In this document: positions 22,163 to 34,970 of the stretch, one piece after another | Position numbering within the stretch: the stretch's first letter is position 1 | Layout: the number at the start of each line of letters is the position of its first letter | Source of the DNA: Sclerotiophoma versabilis | Taxonomy: Eukaryota; Ascomycota; Dothideomycetes; Pleosporales; Didymellaceae | Length of the DNA: 64,000 nt | Reading direction: 5' to 3' | Assembly: GCA_012274445.1 (NCBI GenBank) | Contig: JAAROD010000081.1 | Coordinates: 1,602,003 to 1,666,002 of the forward strand | The notes under the pieces: model-generated | Database searches by the model: none | Told to the model about the DNA's origin: nothing | The model's input: the letters and a program-made list of their open reading frames with translations, nothing else | Position numbers and translations under genes: made by a program

Positions 22163-23984
22163 ATGGCTGCGGTGCAGACCTCCGCTAAGACGGAGGCGCA
22201 GTTACAGCCAAGCTCAGTCGATGGCGGCGTTCACTCAACGCAGCAGCAGCTCGTCGAGGCCGCCGCCGCTAGCTCTGAAGCTGAGACTAGGCTGCCACGT
22301 ATGGAGCTTTTCAAGCGCTACCGGCCCGCCGCCATCTACTCCGCGCTATTATCTATGGCTCTGATCATGGAGGGGATGGATGTCGGTCTCATCAACAACT
22401 TTTTCGCCCATCCCGCCTACCGTCGGAGGTTCGGCAACGATTACAACGTGAAGGGTGAACTGGTTGTCTCGACCCAATGGCAAACGATTATCGGTGCTGG
22501 TAACAACGTTGGCTCTATCATCGGCCTCCTGATCAACGGTTGGCTCCAGTCTCGCTACGGTTCTCGCAGGGTGTACTTGGTGAGTTTCCTCGTGATATCA
22601 AGATCTGGCAACGCGCTAATCACACGCTCCTTTAGGGTGCGATGGTGCTCATGGCAGCCACCATCTTCATCCTCTTCTTCGCGCAGAATGTTGAGATGCT
22701 TCTCGCCGGTAACATCTTGTGTGGTATCCCCTGGGGTGTCTTCCAAACCCTTACCACCGCCTACGCTGCCGAAATTGCCCCCACCGCGATGCGTGGCTAC
22801 CTGACCGCCTGGGTATCTATGTGCTGGGGTGCTGGCTCCTTCCTGGCCGCTGGCGTGCTTAAAGGCACCATCAACATTCAAGGCAACGCCGGCTGGCAGA
22901 TCCCCTACGGCCTCCAGTGGATGTGGATTCCTCCTCTGTTCCTCGTCGCCTGGTTTGCTCCCGAATCGCCCTGGTATCTCATCCGCCGTGGCAAGATTGA
23001 CGAGGCTGAGAAGAGCCTGCGCCGCTTGGCTCGCCCAGGGCACTACACCGAACAATCAATGCGTGAGACCCTTGCCCTCATGAAGCATACTAATGAAATG
23101 GAAAAGATAGAAGCCAAGAACGCTAGCTATGCTGACTGCTTTCGTGGCGAGAACAAGCGCCGCACGTGCATCGTCAGCATGGCCTGGGTCATTCAGATCT
23201 TCAATGGCCAGTCCATCACCAACTATGCCGCAACAATGCTCCGTGCCATCGGCATGAGCGCTAACGATGCCTTCAGCTATACTATGGGTATTCAGTCAGT
23301 CAACATCTTCGCCACCGCAATTGCCATTGCCCTCATGGGCTCAGTTGGCCGCCGCACCTTCTACCTTTACGGCTCGGCGTCCATCGGCCTCTGCATGCTT
23401 GTCGTTGGCATCTTGGGCTTTGCCATCAAATCAGCCTCGGACGTTGCCATCCCTGTTGCCGTCTTTCTGATCTTTGTCCAAATTGCTTTCAAGATCTCTC
23501 TCGGACCGACCACCTATGTTATAGCGGGCGAGATGGCCTCCTCTCGCGTTCGAGCCCAGACTATCGTCATTGGTCGTGCTCTCTACGTCTGCGGCCAGAT
23601 TGCTGTCCAGCAGCTCAACCCCCGCATGCTCAACAACGACCCTACTGCATGGAACTGGGGTGCAAAGACTGGAATGTTCTATTTTGGCTTTTGTCTGATC
23701 TGGGTGATCTGGATCTTCTTCTTCCTTCCTGAGACCAAGGATCGAAGCTTTGCCGAGATCGATTACCTTTTCAAGAAGAAGACGCCTGCCCGCAAGTTCC
23801 GCGGCGCGCTGGTCGACTGTAAGTTCTATTGCCTCTTTCCCTATCAATTTAATTGCTCTGTGACTAACTTATCTTCTCAGTGTTCGAGTTCACGTCAGAG
23901 GACATGTCCCAAGAGAAGCTTAGTGGGTTCGATAAAGGGGTCGAGCATATCGCTGTTACTGGCGATGAGAAGCGCGCTGCTTAA
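22163..23984 (+). CDS. MFS alpha-glucoside (maltose)-type sugar:proton symporter
   Basis: Three exons (22163-22579, 22636-23818, 23881-23984) are separated by 56- and 62-bp introns and give 567 residues. The start at 22,163 is the first true ATG. After a ~47-residue cytosolic N-terminus come about twelve hydrophobic segments with sugar-porter signatures: NNFFAHPAYRRRFG after TM1, SRYGSRRVYL in the TM2-3 loop, FAPESPWYLIRRGKIDEAE after TM6, GSVGRRTFY in the second half, and PETKDRSFAEIDYLF after TM12. PESPWYL with an RKG-like follow-up, and the YADCFRGENKRRT segment, are closest in style to yeast/fungal MAL permeases. Predicted role: plasma-membrane uptake of alpha-glucosides such as maltose or sucrose with protons; the exact sugar is inference. 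The last exon (LFEFTSEDMSQ...) is a normal cytosolic tail. It is the last host gene before the AT-rich block. Confidence 0.88.
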
Positions 23985-24494
23985 TGGATTTAGATTTTTT
24001 GTTACTACTAGTGATCCTGCTTAGAGACATGGGGTATGCTATAAGGATGCTGCGAACAGGCAGACATACCGAATTGCACAGCTTCTTACGCAGAAGCTCA
24101 ATTGAGAAGTACCTAAATTAGGCAATTTGTTTTAGCTTGCGATCTTATTGGACGATAACAAGAATTCGCAGTAGCGCAATAAATCAATAAAGCAAATCTG
24201 TTAATTAACATGTAGTACAGCTCTGGGCCTTTTAGACATCTTCCGTACTAGATTAACACAGACTAAGAGAAGGCTTTAATAGTAACACAGGTGCATTAGT
24301 ACTACCCTTAATTACAGACGTAATACTCTTATCTGCGTTATTAACTCCTAGATAATAGCTTCTAGTAAAGGTAAAAGGTATAGCTAGATTTAGACTATAC
24401 TTTATTTAGACTTTTATAGAGTATATATAAAGTAATAACTCTTTTTTATATTATAACGTACCTTATAGGTAAGCAGCGCATAGAGGTAAGTAAC
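23985..24494. other. Transition from gene block to AT-rich repeat block
   Basis: About 100 bp of normal composition follow the transporter stop. From about 24,090 the sequence drifts to the TA-rich RIP pattern. No gene or recognisable element is visible. Confidence 0.5.
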
Positions 24495-24994
24495 TGTTAC
24501 AATCTTATGCGGACAAAGCAGTACAGTAATTAAGTAGCTAACTAGAGCTCTTATCTATAAGCTAGGGGCGGAGTTAAAAAGAATCTCTCTTTATATAGTT
24601 ACTTAACATACTTATTAATAAGTATAATATATATAACTTGCTTATTAATAAATATTATATATTATTACTTATTAATAAGTAATACTATATATTTTATTTA
24701 ACTAACTCTAGTTACTTATTAATAAGTATTATCTTCTAGTAAGTATATAGTATATAGAAACACTACTCTTATAGTATTATGTTTAACTTAGTTAATTAAG
24801 TTTATTTTTAGAATCTTAACTCTAACTCTTAAGCTAAATAGTCTACTCTATACTACTTATTATTACCTACTATTATTATAGTATTTTACTAGGTAATAAC
24901 TCTAACTCTTATAGACTATTCTATACTAGCACTTATCTCTAAGAACTAATATAAATAGTACTTATAAGCTTTACTTAAAAGTATAACTTTAATA
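24495..24994 (+). repeat. RIP-mutated LTR of the same family as the intact Gypsy element
   Basis: This 500-bp segment starts TGTTACAATCTTATGCGGAC and ends CTTTAATA. It aligns end to end with the intact 499-bp LTR in the minus-strand sense, with differences almost all C-to-T or G-to-A. The four 14-bp palindromes of the intact LTR survive as CTTATTAATAAG-type copies (24,610-24,725). Flanks GTAAC / GTAGT are not a clean target duplication. No gag follows, so it is a solo LTR or a fragment. Confidence 0.85.
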
Positions 24995-25156
24995 GTAGTA
25001 TACTTTTACTAAGACTAACTACCTCTATTATAGCCTATAATAACCTACTTTAGTACTAGATAGAGTAAAATAACCTATAATATTACTTAGAAATTTCTTT
25101 TACTTTATTCTTATATATTTATATATTATACCTAGTCTTTCTATACTATTTATAGT

Positions 25157-25469
25157 TATAATAGGCTAGGCTCTAGACTAGTACCTTAGCGTATAGAAGG
25201 CCTTAGGTGCTCTAGCTAATTATACTCTAGCCCTATAGGTTCTTAGTAGAACTCTAGTAATTTTAGTCTCTATAATAGGCCTTCTAAACCTTCTAGACTA
25301 GAGCCTACCTTACTACTATAAAGGCTACTAGAGAATTATAGATTCTATAAACAGGTCCTACATACCTTCTACCTTCTAGTATATATATATAAGACTTTAT
25401 ACTAGTAGAGAGGTATTAAATTTATTTAGTTTCTACTTATATATAGCTCTTAGCAGCTAGCTTCTTATA
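25157..25469 (+). repeat. 5' LTR of element B
   Basis: A 313-bp direct repeat matching 32252-32564 with scattered transitions (for example CTAGCCCTATAGGTTC versus CTAGCTTTATAAGTTC). Equal length and flanking ATAGT repeats support the boundaries. Confidence 0.88.
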
Positions 25470-25744
25470 ATTAAATTTAATTACTCTTTTCTTCTACTAA
25501 TATATACTAAAGAGTACTACCTAGAATAAACAGAACTACTAATAACGCTATAAGGCGCCTATTAAACTATAGAATTAAGTTATGTAATAGAAATAACTTA
25601 AGGTTAGATATCTATAGTAAAGTATAATACTAAGCTATTATAACCCTCTCTATGGAATAGTAAGAAGAAGCTCTAAACAGAGCTATAACAAACCTAGTAA
25701 ACTATCTACTATAGTTATAATTACTAGAGGATATATTAGCACTA

Positions 25745-28700
25745 CCTAGCGCTAAGCTACTAGTTCTAATAAACGCCTCTAAGAAGTTTTAAGACAACTA
25801 ACTCTAGAAATATATTACCTACCTAGTAGAAACTTAAGTATAGTAGCTTATAAGTTAATAGAACTTAAACTCTAACACTTTATCTATAATAGTAATACTT
25901 AATATTAGGTATTACTACTCTCTTTAACTAACTAAACTTCTAGACGTAGGGAAGTTTAGTAGAAATAGATAAGTATACTAAATATTTAGATTCTAAATAA
26001 TTAATAAACTTATATTACTAGAAGACTACTCTAGTATTAGAGTAGTATATATATTTGACTGTCTAAAAGAATAAGCTATATATATAGGTCTTTTATAAAA
26101 AGATTAGAATCTAAATAGAATAATAAATAACTTCTAGGTATTTCTAGATAAATAGTATAAGAACTTCTTATTTAAGAAACACTTATATTAGAAGCTCTAG
26201 ATAATTATAATAAAGAAATATAATTAGTTTCTAGAAACCTTTAACGCAGAATTTATCTAACTAGTGTATAATATAGTAGAAGAGAATAACACCTAGAACC
26301 TTAAGATAAGGTATATATTAGCGCTCTGCCTAGATTTCTAAGAGAAAATAATATTAGTAGATATTCTAGAAGAATAGAACCTCTAGGCGCTTATAGTAAG
26401 AGTCTCTAAAATAGATATTAATATATAATAAGTATAAAGTTATATTAATAGAAACTTTAATAAAAGTAATAAAAAACCTAATAATAATAATAAAATAGAT
26501 TAGAAGGCTACTAAGGCCTATATAGATTATATAGAACTAAATAACTATAAAAGAGCAGAATAGTAGCTCTAAGAAATAATAGAAAAATAGAGATCTAATA
26601 ACTAGTATATATATTATAGAAAGAATAGCTACTATATAAACTAATATAAACTTAGACTAGTAAAAAGGCCTAATAGTATCTAGGTAAATGCTATAACTAT
26701 AACTAATACCTTAGAAGAAATTTCTAAATTAGAGAAATCTAACTTAGAAAACTAGTTACTCCTGCCTATAGACGCAGATAGAAGTTAAGAAGTAAGAAAG
26801 TAAAGAAAAATAAATCTTTTAGAGAATTCTACTAGTAGTAGCTAAATAGTAAACCTATATCTCTCTATATACTAGTAGACAAAACAGCTATAGTATATAT
26901 ACTAATTAATACTAGTTATCTAACCTATAGAATTATTTTCTTTAGATTTATAAAAAAATATAAACTATTATATACCTAAGCTTATAAGAAAAGAATAACT
27001 AGTATTACTAGAAAGATATTATAGATTATAGAAGTAACTAAGTTTAATCTAGATATAGATAGATATAAAGAAACTATATAGGCTTATATTCTAGAAGATA
27101 AAGAAGAATATAACCTTATACTAGAATAGCTCTAGATAGACTAGTATAATATAATACTAGTACTTATAAAAAAGTTAATATTTATATACTCTTCTAAAAT
27201 ATAAGTAAGAAGCTAAGAAGAAATTAAACCTAGCTAGGTTATATAATAGGTAAACCTAGCTCTATTCTAGGCTCTATAAAAGAGGTCTTATAAAAACCTA
27301 AATACTATAGTCTTCTCTACTTTAATAGTAGATATTTAGAAAGTACTTAAGAAAAAAGAGTTAGTAGACTTATAAACAGTTCTACTAGACTATCTAAAAA
27401 GTAAATACTAAATATTTTTAAAAATAGAGGCTAATAAGCTTACTTTTTACTAAGGCCTAGATATTAACTACTTTATAGAGTTAATAGAAGAAAATAGAAA
27501 ACTAGCTACTATCTTCTAGAGTCTACTTTGTAATATGTCTAGAAAAGAACTTTTAGTGCTTAGGTAATAACTAACTAGCTACTTAGATAAAGAATTTATA
27601 TAGGTTAGTAAGTTAAGTATATTAGCTCTAGTTCTCTTTATAAAGAAACTAAGCAGAGAACTAAGATTCTATATAGACTACTAAGTACTAAATACTATTA
27701 TAAAGAAGAACTAATACTCTCTTTTATTAATATATAAAATACTATCTTAAATTTTAAAGGTAAAGTAGTTTACTAAGGTTAATATAATCTAAGCCTTCTA
27801 TAAGATCTGTATAGTAGATAGAAATAAATAGAAAACTACTTTCTAGACCTACTTTAGCTTCTATAAATAGTTAGTAATACTATTTAAGTTAGCTAATACC
27901 TCTAGTACCTTCTAATAGTATATTAACTAGATACTCTAAGAATACCTTAATAAATAGTGCTCTACTTATATTAATAATATACTAATCTACTCTAGTAGAA
28001 GTAAAAAAGAATATAAATAGAAATTACTTAAGATTCTATAAAAACTAGGTAAAGCTAGCCTATATCTAGATGTAGAGAAGAGTAAATTCTCTATTTAGTC
28101 TACTAAATACCTTAGATTTATTATTAAAGCTAGAAAGAGTATTAGAATAGACCTAGAGAAGGTTATAGTAATTAAGGTATAGAAAGCCTCTAAGATAGTA
28201 AAAGGTATCTAAAGTTTCCTTAGATTTACTAACTTCTACTAATAGTTTATTAATAAATTCTTATCTATAGTAGAACTCTTAATAAAGTTAACTAGGAAGA
28301 ACTCTAACCTTAAATAGAGACCTGCCTAATATAAGGTCTTTAAAATAATAAAGAAAGCCTTTATTATAGAACCTGCTCTAGCTAACTTTAACCTAGATTT
28401 AAAGATAGTTCTAGAATATAACGCCTCTAGATAGGTAATAGGAGGAGTACTCTTCTAGTTTAGTAAAGATAGTACTTTTTAAATAGTAGCTTACTTCTCT
28501 ACTAAGAATTCTAAAGTAGAGGTAAACTATATAATCTATAATAAGAAAATACTAGTAGTTATTAAGTACCTATAGAAATAGAATACTAAGCTAAAGTAAG
28601 TTAAGAACTTTATAGTTATTATAGACTATAAGAATCTAGAATACTTCTATAAATCTAGACTTTTAATAGAATACTATATCTAATAGTTAAGCCTTCTTAG

Positions 28701-30560
28701 CTAGTTTAACCTAACCTTTATATACTAGCTAGAAAAAGTTAATAGCTAAGCAGATGCTTTATCTAGAAAAGAAGAGAATATGCCTAATATAGTAGATAAT
28801 AATTAGAAAAGAACCTAATACTTTTAACTACTCTGCCTATTTACTATAGTTATATAACCTTTCTTAGAAGAAAAGAAGGTAGAAGCTATAGTATCTTTTA
28901 CTACCTACTTCTAAAATACTAACTCTTTCTAACTAGCCTAACTAATAATATATAGCTACTTAGTTACTACTTATTTATAAAGATAATAAAGGCTAGCACT
29001 AATACTATAGAAGTAGAATAAGAAAACTATAGTAGTAACTACTAATAAATAGACTTCTATATATATATATAATAGAAGCCTCTATAATAATATAGATATA
29101 TTTAAAATACTATAGACTTAAACTACCTAAATAAATAAAACCTACTAAATAGTAATAAAAGCTATATAAGTAGGTACTTAAAAGTTTCTCTTATAGATTA
29201 ACTTAAAAGTCTCTCTAGTAGAATACTTACTAGATAAGAAAGGTAGGCTGCGTTATAGAAGAAGAAAGTAAGTACCTAACTTAAAAGTACTAAAGAGATA
29301 AATTATAAATAATATCTACTACTTACCTATAATAGGGCACCTAGAGTAAGAAAATATATTTACTATTCTATTCTAATTACACTTCTAGCTAGGTATATTC
29401 TTAGTACTTTACTAGTATATTTCTAACTATAATATCTATAGAAGAACTAAACTCTAAAAGAAACTAAAATAAGGCCTATTAAAACTACTTCTACTACTAA
29501 GTTATATATAGAAGAAAATCTCTATAGACTTTATTACTAACCTACTAGAAAGTATAGAGAATAATAACCTAATAGTTATTACTAACTAACTCTTAAAGAA
29601 TATAATCCTAATTTCTCTTCTAGATATATCTATAGAAATAGTCTCTAATATATTTATCTTCTATATAGTTATATACTATTAGGTACTAAATACTATAGTT
29701 TCTAATTAAGAATTATAATTTCTAAGTAACTTCTAGAGAACTATATACTAGATACTAAAGATTACTTAGAAACTATCTATAGCCTTCTACCTATAGATAG
29801 ATAGTAGTACTAAATATATAAACTTAGTTATAGAAGCCTACCTCTAAGCCTATATAGACTAGACCTAGAATAACTAGGTATACTAGGTACTAGTAGTATA
29901 AATTACTATTAAAAGATAAGTAGTAAGTTCTATAGGTATTAGTCTCTTCTTTATCTAGTATAAGTATAATATAGATACTATATAGAAAGACCTAGACCTA
30001 ACTACTAAAAACCTCTACTAGAACACTAGGGCTCTAGTAAAAGTAGTAGCTATAATAGTATAAAAGTTTACTAAAACTATAGAATTTATACAGTCTAAGA
30101 TAGTAGAAGTATAATAAGCCTAGAAACTCTAAGCTAATAGATACTAGAAAGAGGTACTCTAACTCTATATAGGTAATAAGGTCTAGCTAAGGCTAGAAAA
30201 CTACTTTTCTAATAATTAGGCTAGCTAAAAGTTAGATTAGAAGAATAGAAAGTTTACTATAATAGAAATAATCTCTCTATATAATATAAAACTTAATATT
30301 AAAAGAAGAATCTACTTAGTATTTTATATAAATAGGCTCTGCCTCTATATAGAAAACTCTCTAGAAGAATAGATAAATAATAACCTATAACTAGGCTCTC
30401 TAGTAATTATAGGTAATAATAGCTCTTTTACTAAATAAGGCTATCTGTAGAAAACACCTATCTAGAATAAATAGTAAGAACTATTAGTACCTAGTAGTAT
30501 AGTAAGGCTATACTTAAAGAACCTAAGAACTAAGGTTTAACTATAAAAAGTTATCTACTC
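25745..30560 (+). pseudogene. Dead gag-pol of element B
   Basis: Conceptual reading on the plus strand, allowing TAG/TAA where Gln or Trp is expected, shows Gypsy order. The RT active site at ~27,967-27,993 reads Y-I-N-N where functional elements have two Asp. RNase H (YNAS, ~28,419) and the ADALSRKEEN hallmark (28,751-28,780) follow, then an integrase core (~29,500-30,200). Both catalytic Asp codons have become Asn through G-to-A change. Limits are approximate. Confidence 0.8.
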
Positions 30561-31139
30561 TAAACAAATAGATTATAGAAATAGCTAAAAGCTATAATAC
30601 TTAGAAAAACCTACTCTTAGAATTCTTCTTAGAACTCTCTAGCAGACTCTTCTAGTAAGAAATACTATACTTTTAAATAGAAAGAATAGTATATAGCTAC
30701 TATATAAAATAGCTACTATAAAGAAGTAGAACTCTTAAAAAGAAAATACTATATAAAAAACAAGAAACTATATAATTAAGAAGAAAGAAATATTCTAAAG
30801 AAAGAAAGTTTTATTTACTATACTACTAGAAATTAGTTATTTCTATATAAATACTAATAGAAAAACCTATTATAGAAGTATACTAAAGTACTAAAAACAC
30901 TAGAGATAGATACTAACTAGTTTATAGAATATATCTCCTAATTATTATTAGAGAAATTCTTAACCTAAGTAGTTCTAGCAGCCTCTATAATCTTCTCCTT
31001 CTAAGCTCTAACTATAGAATAAATAGTAGTAGTATTATTTCTAATATTATTCTTAAAAGTATTATAGGCCTAAGTAAGTATACTTTAAGTTATAGACTAT
31101 ATAATAAATATATTATATAGAGAGTTAAGCTATAAATAT

Positions 31140-31760
31140 TAGCTAGACTAAAATAAGAATAATAATTTCTAAGAAGAAACTTATAAGTAGCTTATTCTAA
31201 ATAAGAATTTTCTTTAGAACCTTATAGTTAGAGTATATCTCTTTTAATTTCTACTTCTATAGATCTATACCTTTATAAGTTATACTAAGAATATTATTAA
31301 AATTCTTAAGCTCTTCTTTAACCTTAGCCTTATAATCTAAGAGGTTAGTATAGTACCTAAGCTTATTACTAGGCTAAGATAGAAGATTTTATATTATTAC
31401 TAAATTTTAGTAGTAATAGAGAGCGTGCTTATTCTTAGTAGATACTAAGCTAGTAAAAAAGAGAGTATAGTACTTAGAGTTAGGCTAAATCTTATAAAGA
31501 TAGTAAATAGTAGTAGTAGACTTAAAAGTCTTATAAAAGGCCTATAGAACCTAGAGATTAGTAACTAACTAAATAGAAGAAGATATACTTAAAAGATAAA
31601 GAAATTATAGAACTTACTTTATAGTAGTAGTACTTCTTATACTTATACTTAGAATAAGTTAACTTATCTATATTAATATTATAAAGCTAGTAGTTAAGCG
31701 TGTACTAGGCGCAGCTAAAAGAGTTCTTAGGCTTAGGCTTATTATCTATTATATTACTAG
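31140..31760 (-). pseudogene. Antisense reading-frame relic between pol and 3' LTR of element B
   Basis: On the minus strand one frame runs through at least 130 codons whose only stops are TAG or TAA, the products expected when RIP hits Gln or Trp codons. The other two minus frames break up quickly. The conceptual product is rich in Lys, Glu, Leu and Asn, with a coiled-coil look (KAKVKEELKNFNN). No family is recognised. The position, antisense and downstream of pol, parallels the antisense ORF of the intact element. It could instead be part of an unrelated nested repeat. Confidence 0.45.
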
Positions 31761-32251
31761 AACTATTAATAGTAGTAGTAAGAGTATTAAAATTAATATT
31801 ACTAAAAAGCTTATAATTAGAATTAGTAATAATATAGCTTAGTAGAGCAGAGAAACAGAGTAAGAATTTCTTACTAGGCTATAGTAAATAAGTAGTTAGT
31901 AAGTATTTAGGTAAAGGTATTATATATTATAAATACTTTTTAAAGTAAGAGAGCTACTACTATAAAGCTATAAATAGCCTTATAAGCTTCTACTTTACTA
32001 GAGAAAAGCTCTATAATAAAAAAGATAAGTATAATAACTTATAGAACTAGTACTAAAGCTAGTTTTATACTTACTAAGGCCTACTATAGTAAATTAAGGT
32101 AAAAGTAAAGTATAGAAGAAGTAGAGTAAGTAAATAAGTAAAGAAGTATAATAGTAGTAAAAAGGCATATAGAGAATATAAGGCTAAGCTAGTTAGTTTA
32201 TTATTTTACTTTAAAAGTTTATTTATAAATATAAGAAGAGTAGAAAGGTAC

Positions 32252-32564
32252 TATAATAGGCTAGGCTCTAGACTAGTACCTTAGTATATAGAAGGCCTTA
32301 GGTACTCTAGCTAATTATACTCTAGCTTTATAAGTTCTTAGTAGAACTCTAGTAATTTTAGTCTCTATAATAGGCCTTCTAAACTCTTTAAACTAGAGCC
32401 TGCCTTACTACTATAAAAGCTACTAGAGAATTATAGATTCTATAAATAGGTTCTATATATCTTCTACCTTCTAGTATATATATATAAGACTCTATACTAG
32501 TAAAAAGGTATTAAATTTATTTAGTTTCTATTTATATATAGCTCTTAGTAGCTAGCTTCTTATA
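32252..32564 (+). repeat. 3' LTR of element B
   Basis: Partner of 25157-25469. Differences are C/T and G/A transitions, as RIP would leave. Confidence 0.88.
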
Positions 32565-32569
32565 ATAGT

Positions 32570-33480
32570 ATTATTAGAAGAACTTAGCCTTTTTAGTATA
32601 TACTCTTTTCTTTTACTTCTTACTATTACTACGCGCTCTAAACTTCTTTAGAGTAGTTATCTACTAGCTCTTCTTAACTATAAAAGTTTTCTCTATTTTA
32701 ACTTACTTTTTTTTATATAATTTTTAGTATAAAGTAGCTTTATTTACTACTTAAAGCTTAGTAATCTTCTATTATACTAATACTAGCTTATATATAATTA
32801 TTACTACTTTCTATAAGACCTTCTTTAATACCTTAAGTATAGAAGTAGGTAAGCTATTTATATACCTCTTAATTCTTATCTTTATAAGTATTAATTATAA
32901 CCTAAGTTCTAAAGTATTACTAAAGGTTAATAACTACTAGAGTATATTATTAATAAAAAGTAATAGTAATAAAGTATATAGCTTTATAGTAAGAGTTAAT
33001 ATACTCTATTCTAAGTTAAATAGAACTAGTTTAGCCTCTTAGAACTCTTCTTAAATATTTCTAAAAGTAAATAAAGTCTTAAAGGCTGCTATAAAGTATA
33101 GTAGAAACTTAAGCTTTATAATATAGTTAATCTAGTTATAAATATAGTTTTTAGCTTAGTACCTATATACCTTCTTTAAAGAAGTAAAATAACCTATATT
33201 AAGAGGCTATAAATAGTATAATAAGTAAGAAGGTATATAGATAGTAATAATTTTATTTTTCTTATAGTATTACTAGAATTTAAGTATTTTATAGCTCTTA
33301 TAGCTATTTATAATAAGCTAAGCTCTAAGTATATAAGACTATATACTAAACCTATATATATAATTATAGAGTATAGCTTAGTATTCTACTATATCTTATA
33401 TAAAAAGAGATAATTTCTTCTTTCTTCTCTATCTTTCTACTTTTATAGTATAGAATAAATATATACTTATTAGAAGGCTA
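32570..33480 (-). pseudogene. pogo/Fot1-like DDE transposase relic
   Basis: Minus-strand reading gives a degraded form of the DDE_1 signature: LIINSYKSY at ~33,292-33,335, where family members have D-G-H-E-S-H, then a segment ending YLLYYL.PLNIGYFTSLKKVY at ~33,165-33,245, where the family has the HSSH-LQPLD-GCF block. Each change is one C-to-T or G-to-A step. The catalytic Asp is lost. Element ends and inverted repeats were not found; element B probably interrupts it. Confidence 0.65.
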
Positions 33481-33599
33481 CTTTAACCTATAATATAAGT
33501 AGAAAGATTAAAACTAAACTCTCTAAGTATATAATAATAGAAGAAGATAATCTTTATAATTCATAGCTGCTTAGCAGCTAGCTAATATATAAATAGTAG

Positions 33600-34446
33600 A
33601 TATAATTATAGTATCTATATAAGTAATAGTAAGACCTATTATATAGCCTATTAGTAGATAATCTAATAGTAATAATATAATTCTTAAAAGCTAACCTAAA
33701 TAAACTAGTAAGTAAGTAAGAGAGATAACTATATAAGTAGCTCTAATTCTAAATAAATAAACTTAGAAGAATATTAAGTAATAATACTTATCTAGAAACC
33801 TTAGAAAGAAGTAGATAAAACTTTTCCTCTAGTTCTACCTCTTTAAGTAACTACTAAGATTATACTATCTAATAGGCTAAAAAGCCTAGGCTTTTTAATA
33901 TAGAAGTATTTAATAAAGAATTATATAAATAATATCTTTAATAAAAGATAAAGATATAGGCTAAGCTATATAGAGACTAGCTAGTATACTCTACTAAGAA
34001 GAACTAAGTTAACTATATAATTACTTATATAACTAGTTAAGTATTTAATACTTTATCTTTAATAATAATAAGCTTTATAAATAGTACTACTCTACTAATA
34101 CTTAAAAAGGCCTAAGTATACCTTAATAGGTTCTTTAAGAACTCTACTACCTAAAAGAAAGCTCTTAAGTACCTTTATATAATAAAATAAAGTAAAAATA
34201 ACTTTAATCTATATATTTAGAAGTTTAACCTAAAGCTATAAGAAGTAGCCTTAGATAGAGTAAGCTATACTTAGAAGATTAACTATTTTAAGAATATTTT
34301 AAATAGTAAGCTGTTAAGAGCTTAAGCTAGATACTAACTACTTAGATATAAGATATATAAATAGTTTATACAGTATACTAGAATAACTTAGAAGAACCTT
34401 AAGGCTTTAAATAGAATTATAAGTAGTAGCTACTCTATCTAGATAT
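33600..34446 (+). pseudogene. Probable 5' gag part of Gypsy relic E
   Basis: Plus-strand coding-like sequence up to 34,446 appears to continue after element C at 41,436, where a degraded CCHC zinc knuckle follows. I infer that C inserted into the gag of an older Gypsy copy. No LTR for E was found, so its left limit is a guess. Confidence 0.4.
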
Positions 34447-34952
34447 TATTATAAACCTTAAAAGGCAGCATAGTAGAAGATAAGAAAAGGAAGAATTAAT
34501 AATACTTAGAGATAACCTAATAGTCTTTAAAAAGGTTAGTAATATAGAAACTAATAATATATAACTCTACCTATTCTAATCTCTTAGTAGAATACTATAA
34601 TAGAATATATTATATATATTCTAGAGAATTCTATAGTATTCTATAATATACTAGATTAAAATAACTCTAGAATATTAGAACCTATATAGAATATTTATTA
34701 GTATATAGTAAGTAGAAATACAACTCTTATAGTTTATATTTAACTTAGTTAATTAAGTTTATCTTTAGAATCTTAACTCTAACTCTTAAGCTAGATAGTC
34801 TACTCTATACTACTTATTATTACTCTCTATTATTATAGTGTTTTACTAGGTAATAATCCTAATTCTTATAAACCTTTCTATACTAGCACTTATCTTTAAG
34901 AACTAATATAAATAAGTACTTATAAGCTTTACTTAAAAGTATAACTTTAATA
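34447..34952 (+). repeat. 5' LTR of element C
   Basis: A 506-bp direct repeat with 40930-41435, starting TATTATAAACC and ending CTTTAATA. It differs from its partner by a few transitions. Confidence 0.88.
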
Positions 34953-34970
34953 TTTTAAATACCTCTAAAG

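Larger units (their letters stand above)
25157..32564 (+). mobile_element. RIP-degraded Gypsy (Metaviridae-type) LTR retrotransposon B
   Basis: Two 313-bp LTRs (25157-25469 and 32252-32564) flank 6.8 kb and sit between 5-bp direct repeats ATAGT (25152-25156 and 32565-32569). The LTR starts TATAATAGG and ends TTATA, as expected for TG...CA after RIP. A purine-rich tract (AAGAAGAGTAGAAAGGTAC) precedes the 3' LTR. Internal sequence reads as gag-pol on the plus strand with many TAG/TAA stops. It probably inserted into a pogo-like relic whose parts lie on either side. It cannot be active. Confidence 0.9.

Noticed and set aside
24995..25156. Left end of the pogo-like relic interrupted by element B
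   Set aside because: I looked for an inverted repeat matching sequence near 33,500-34,446 and found none convincing, so the element's ends are left open.
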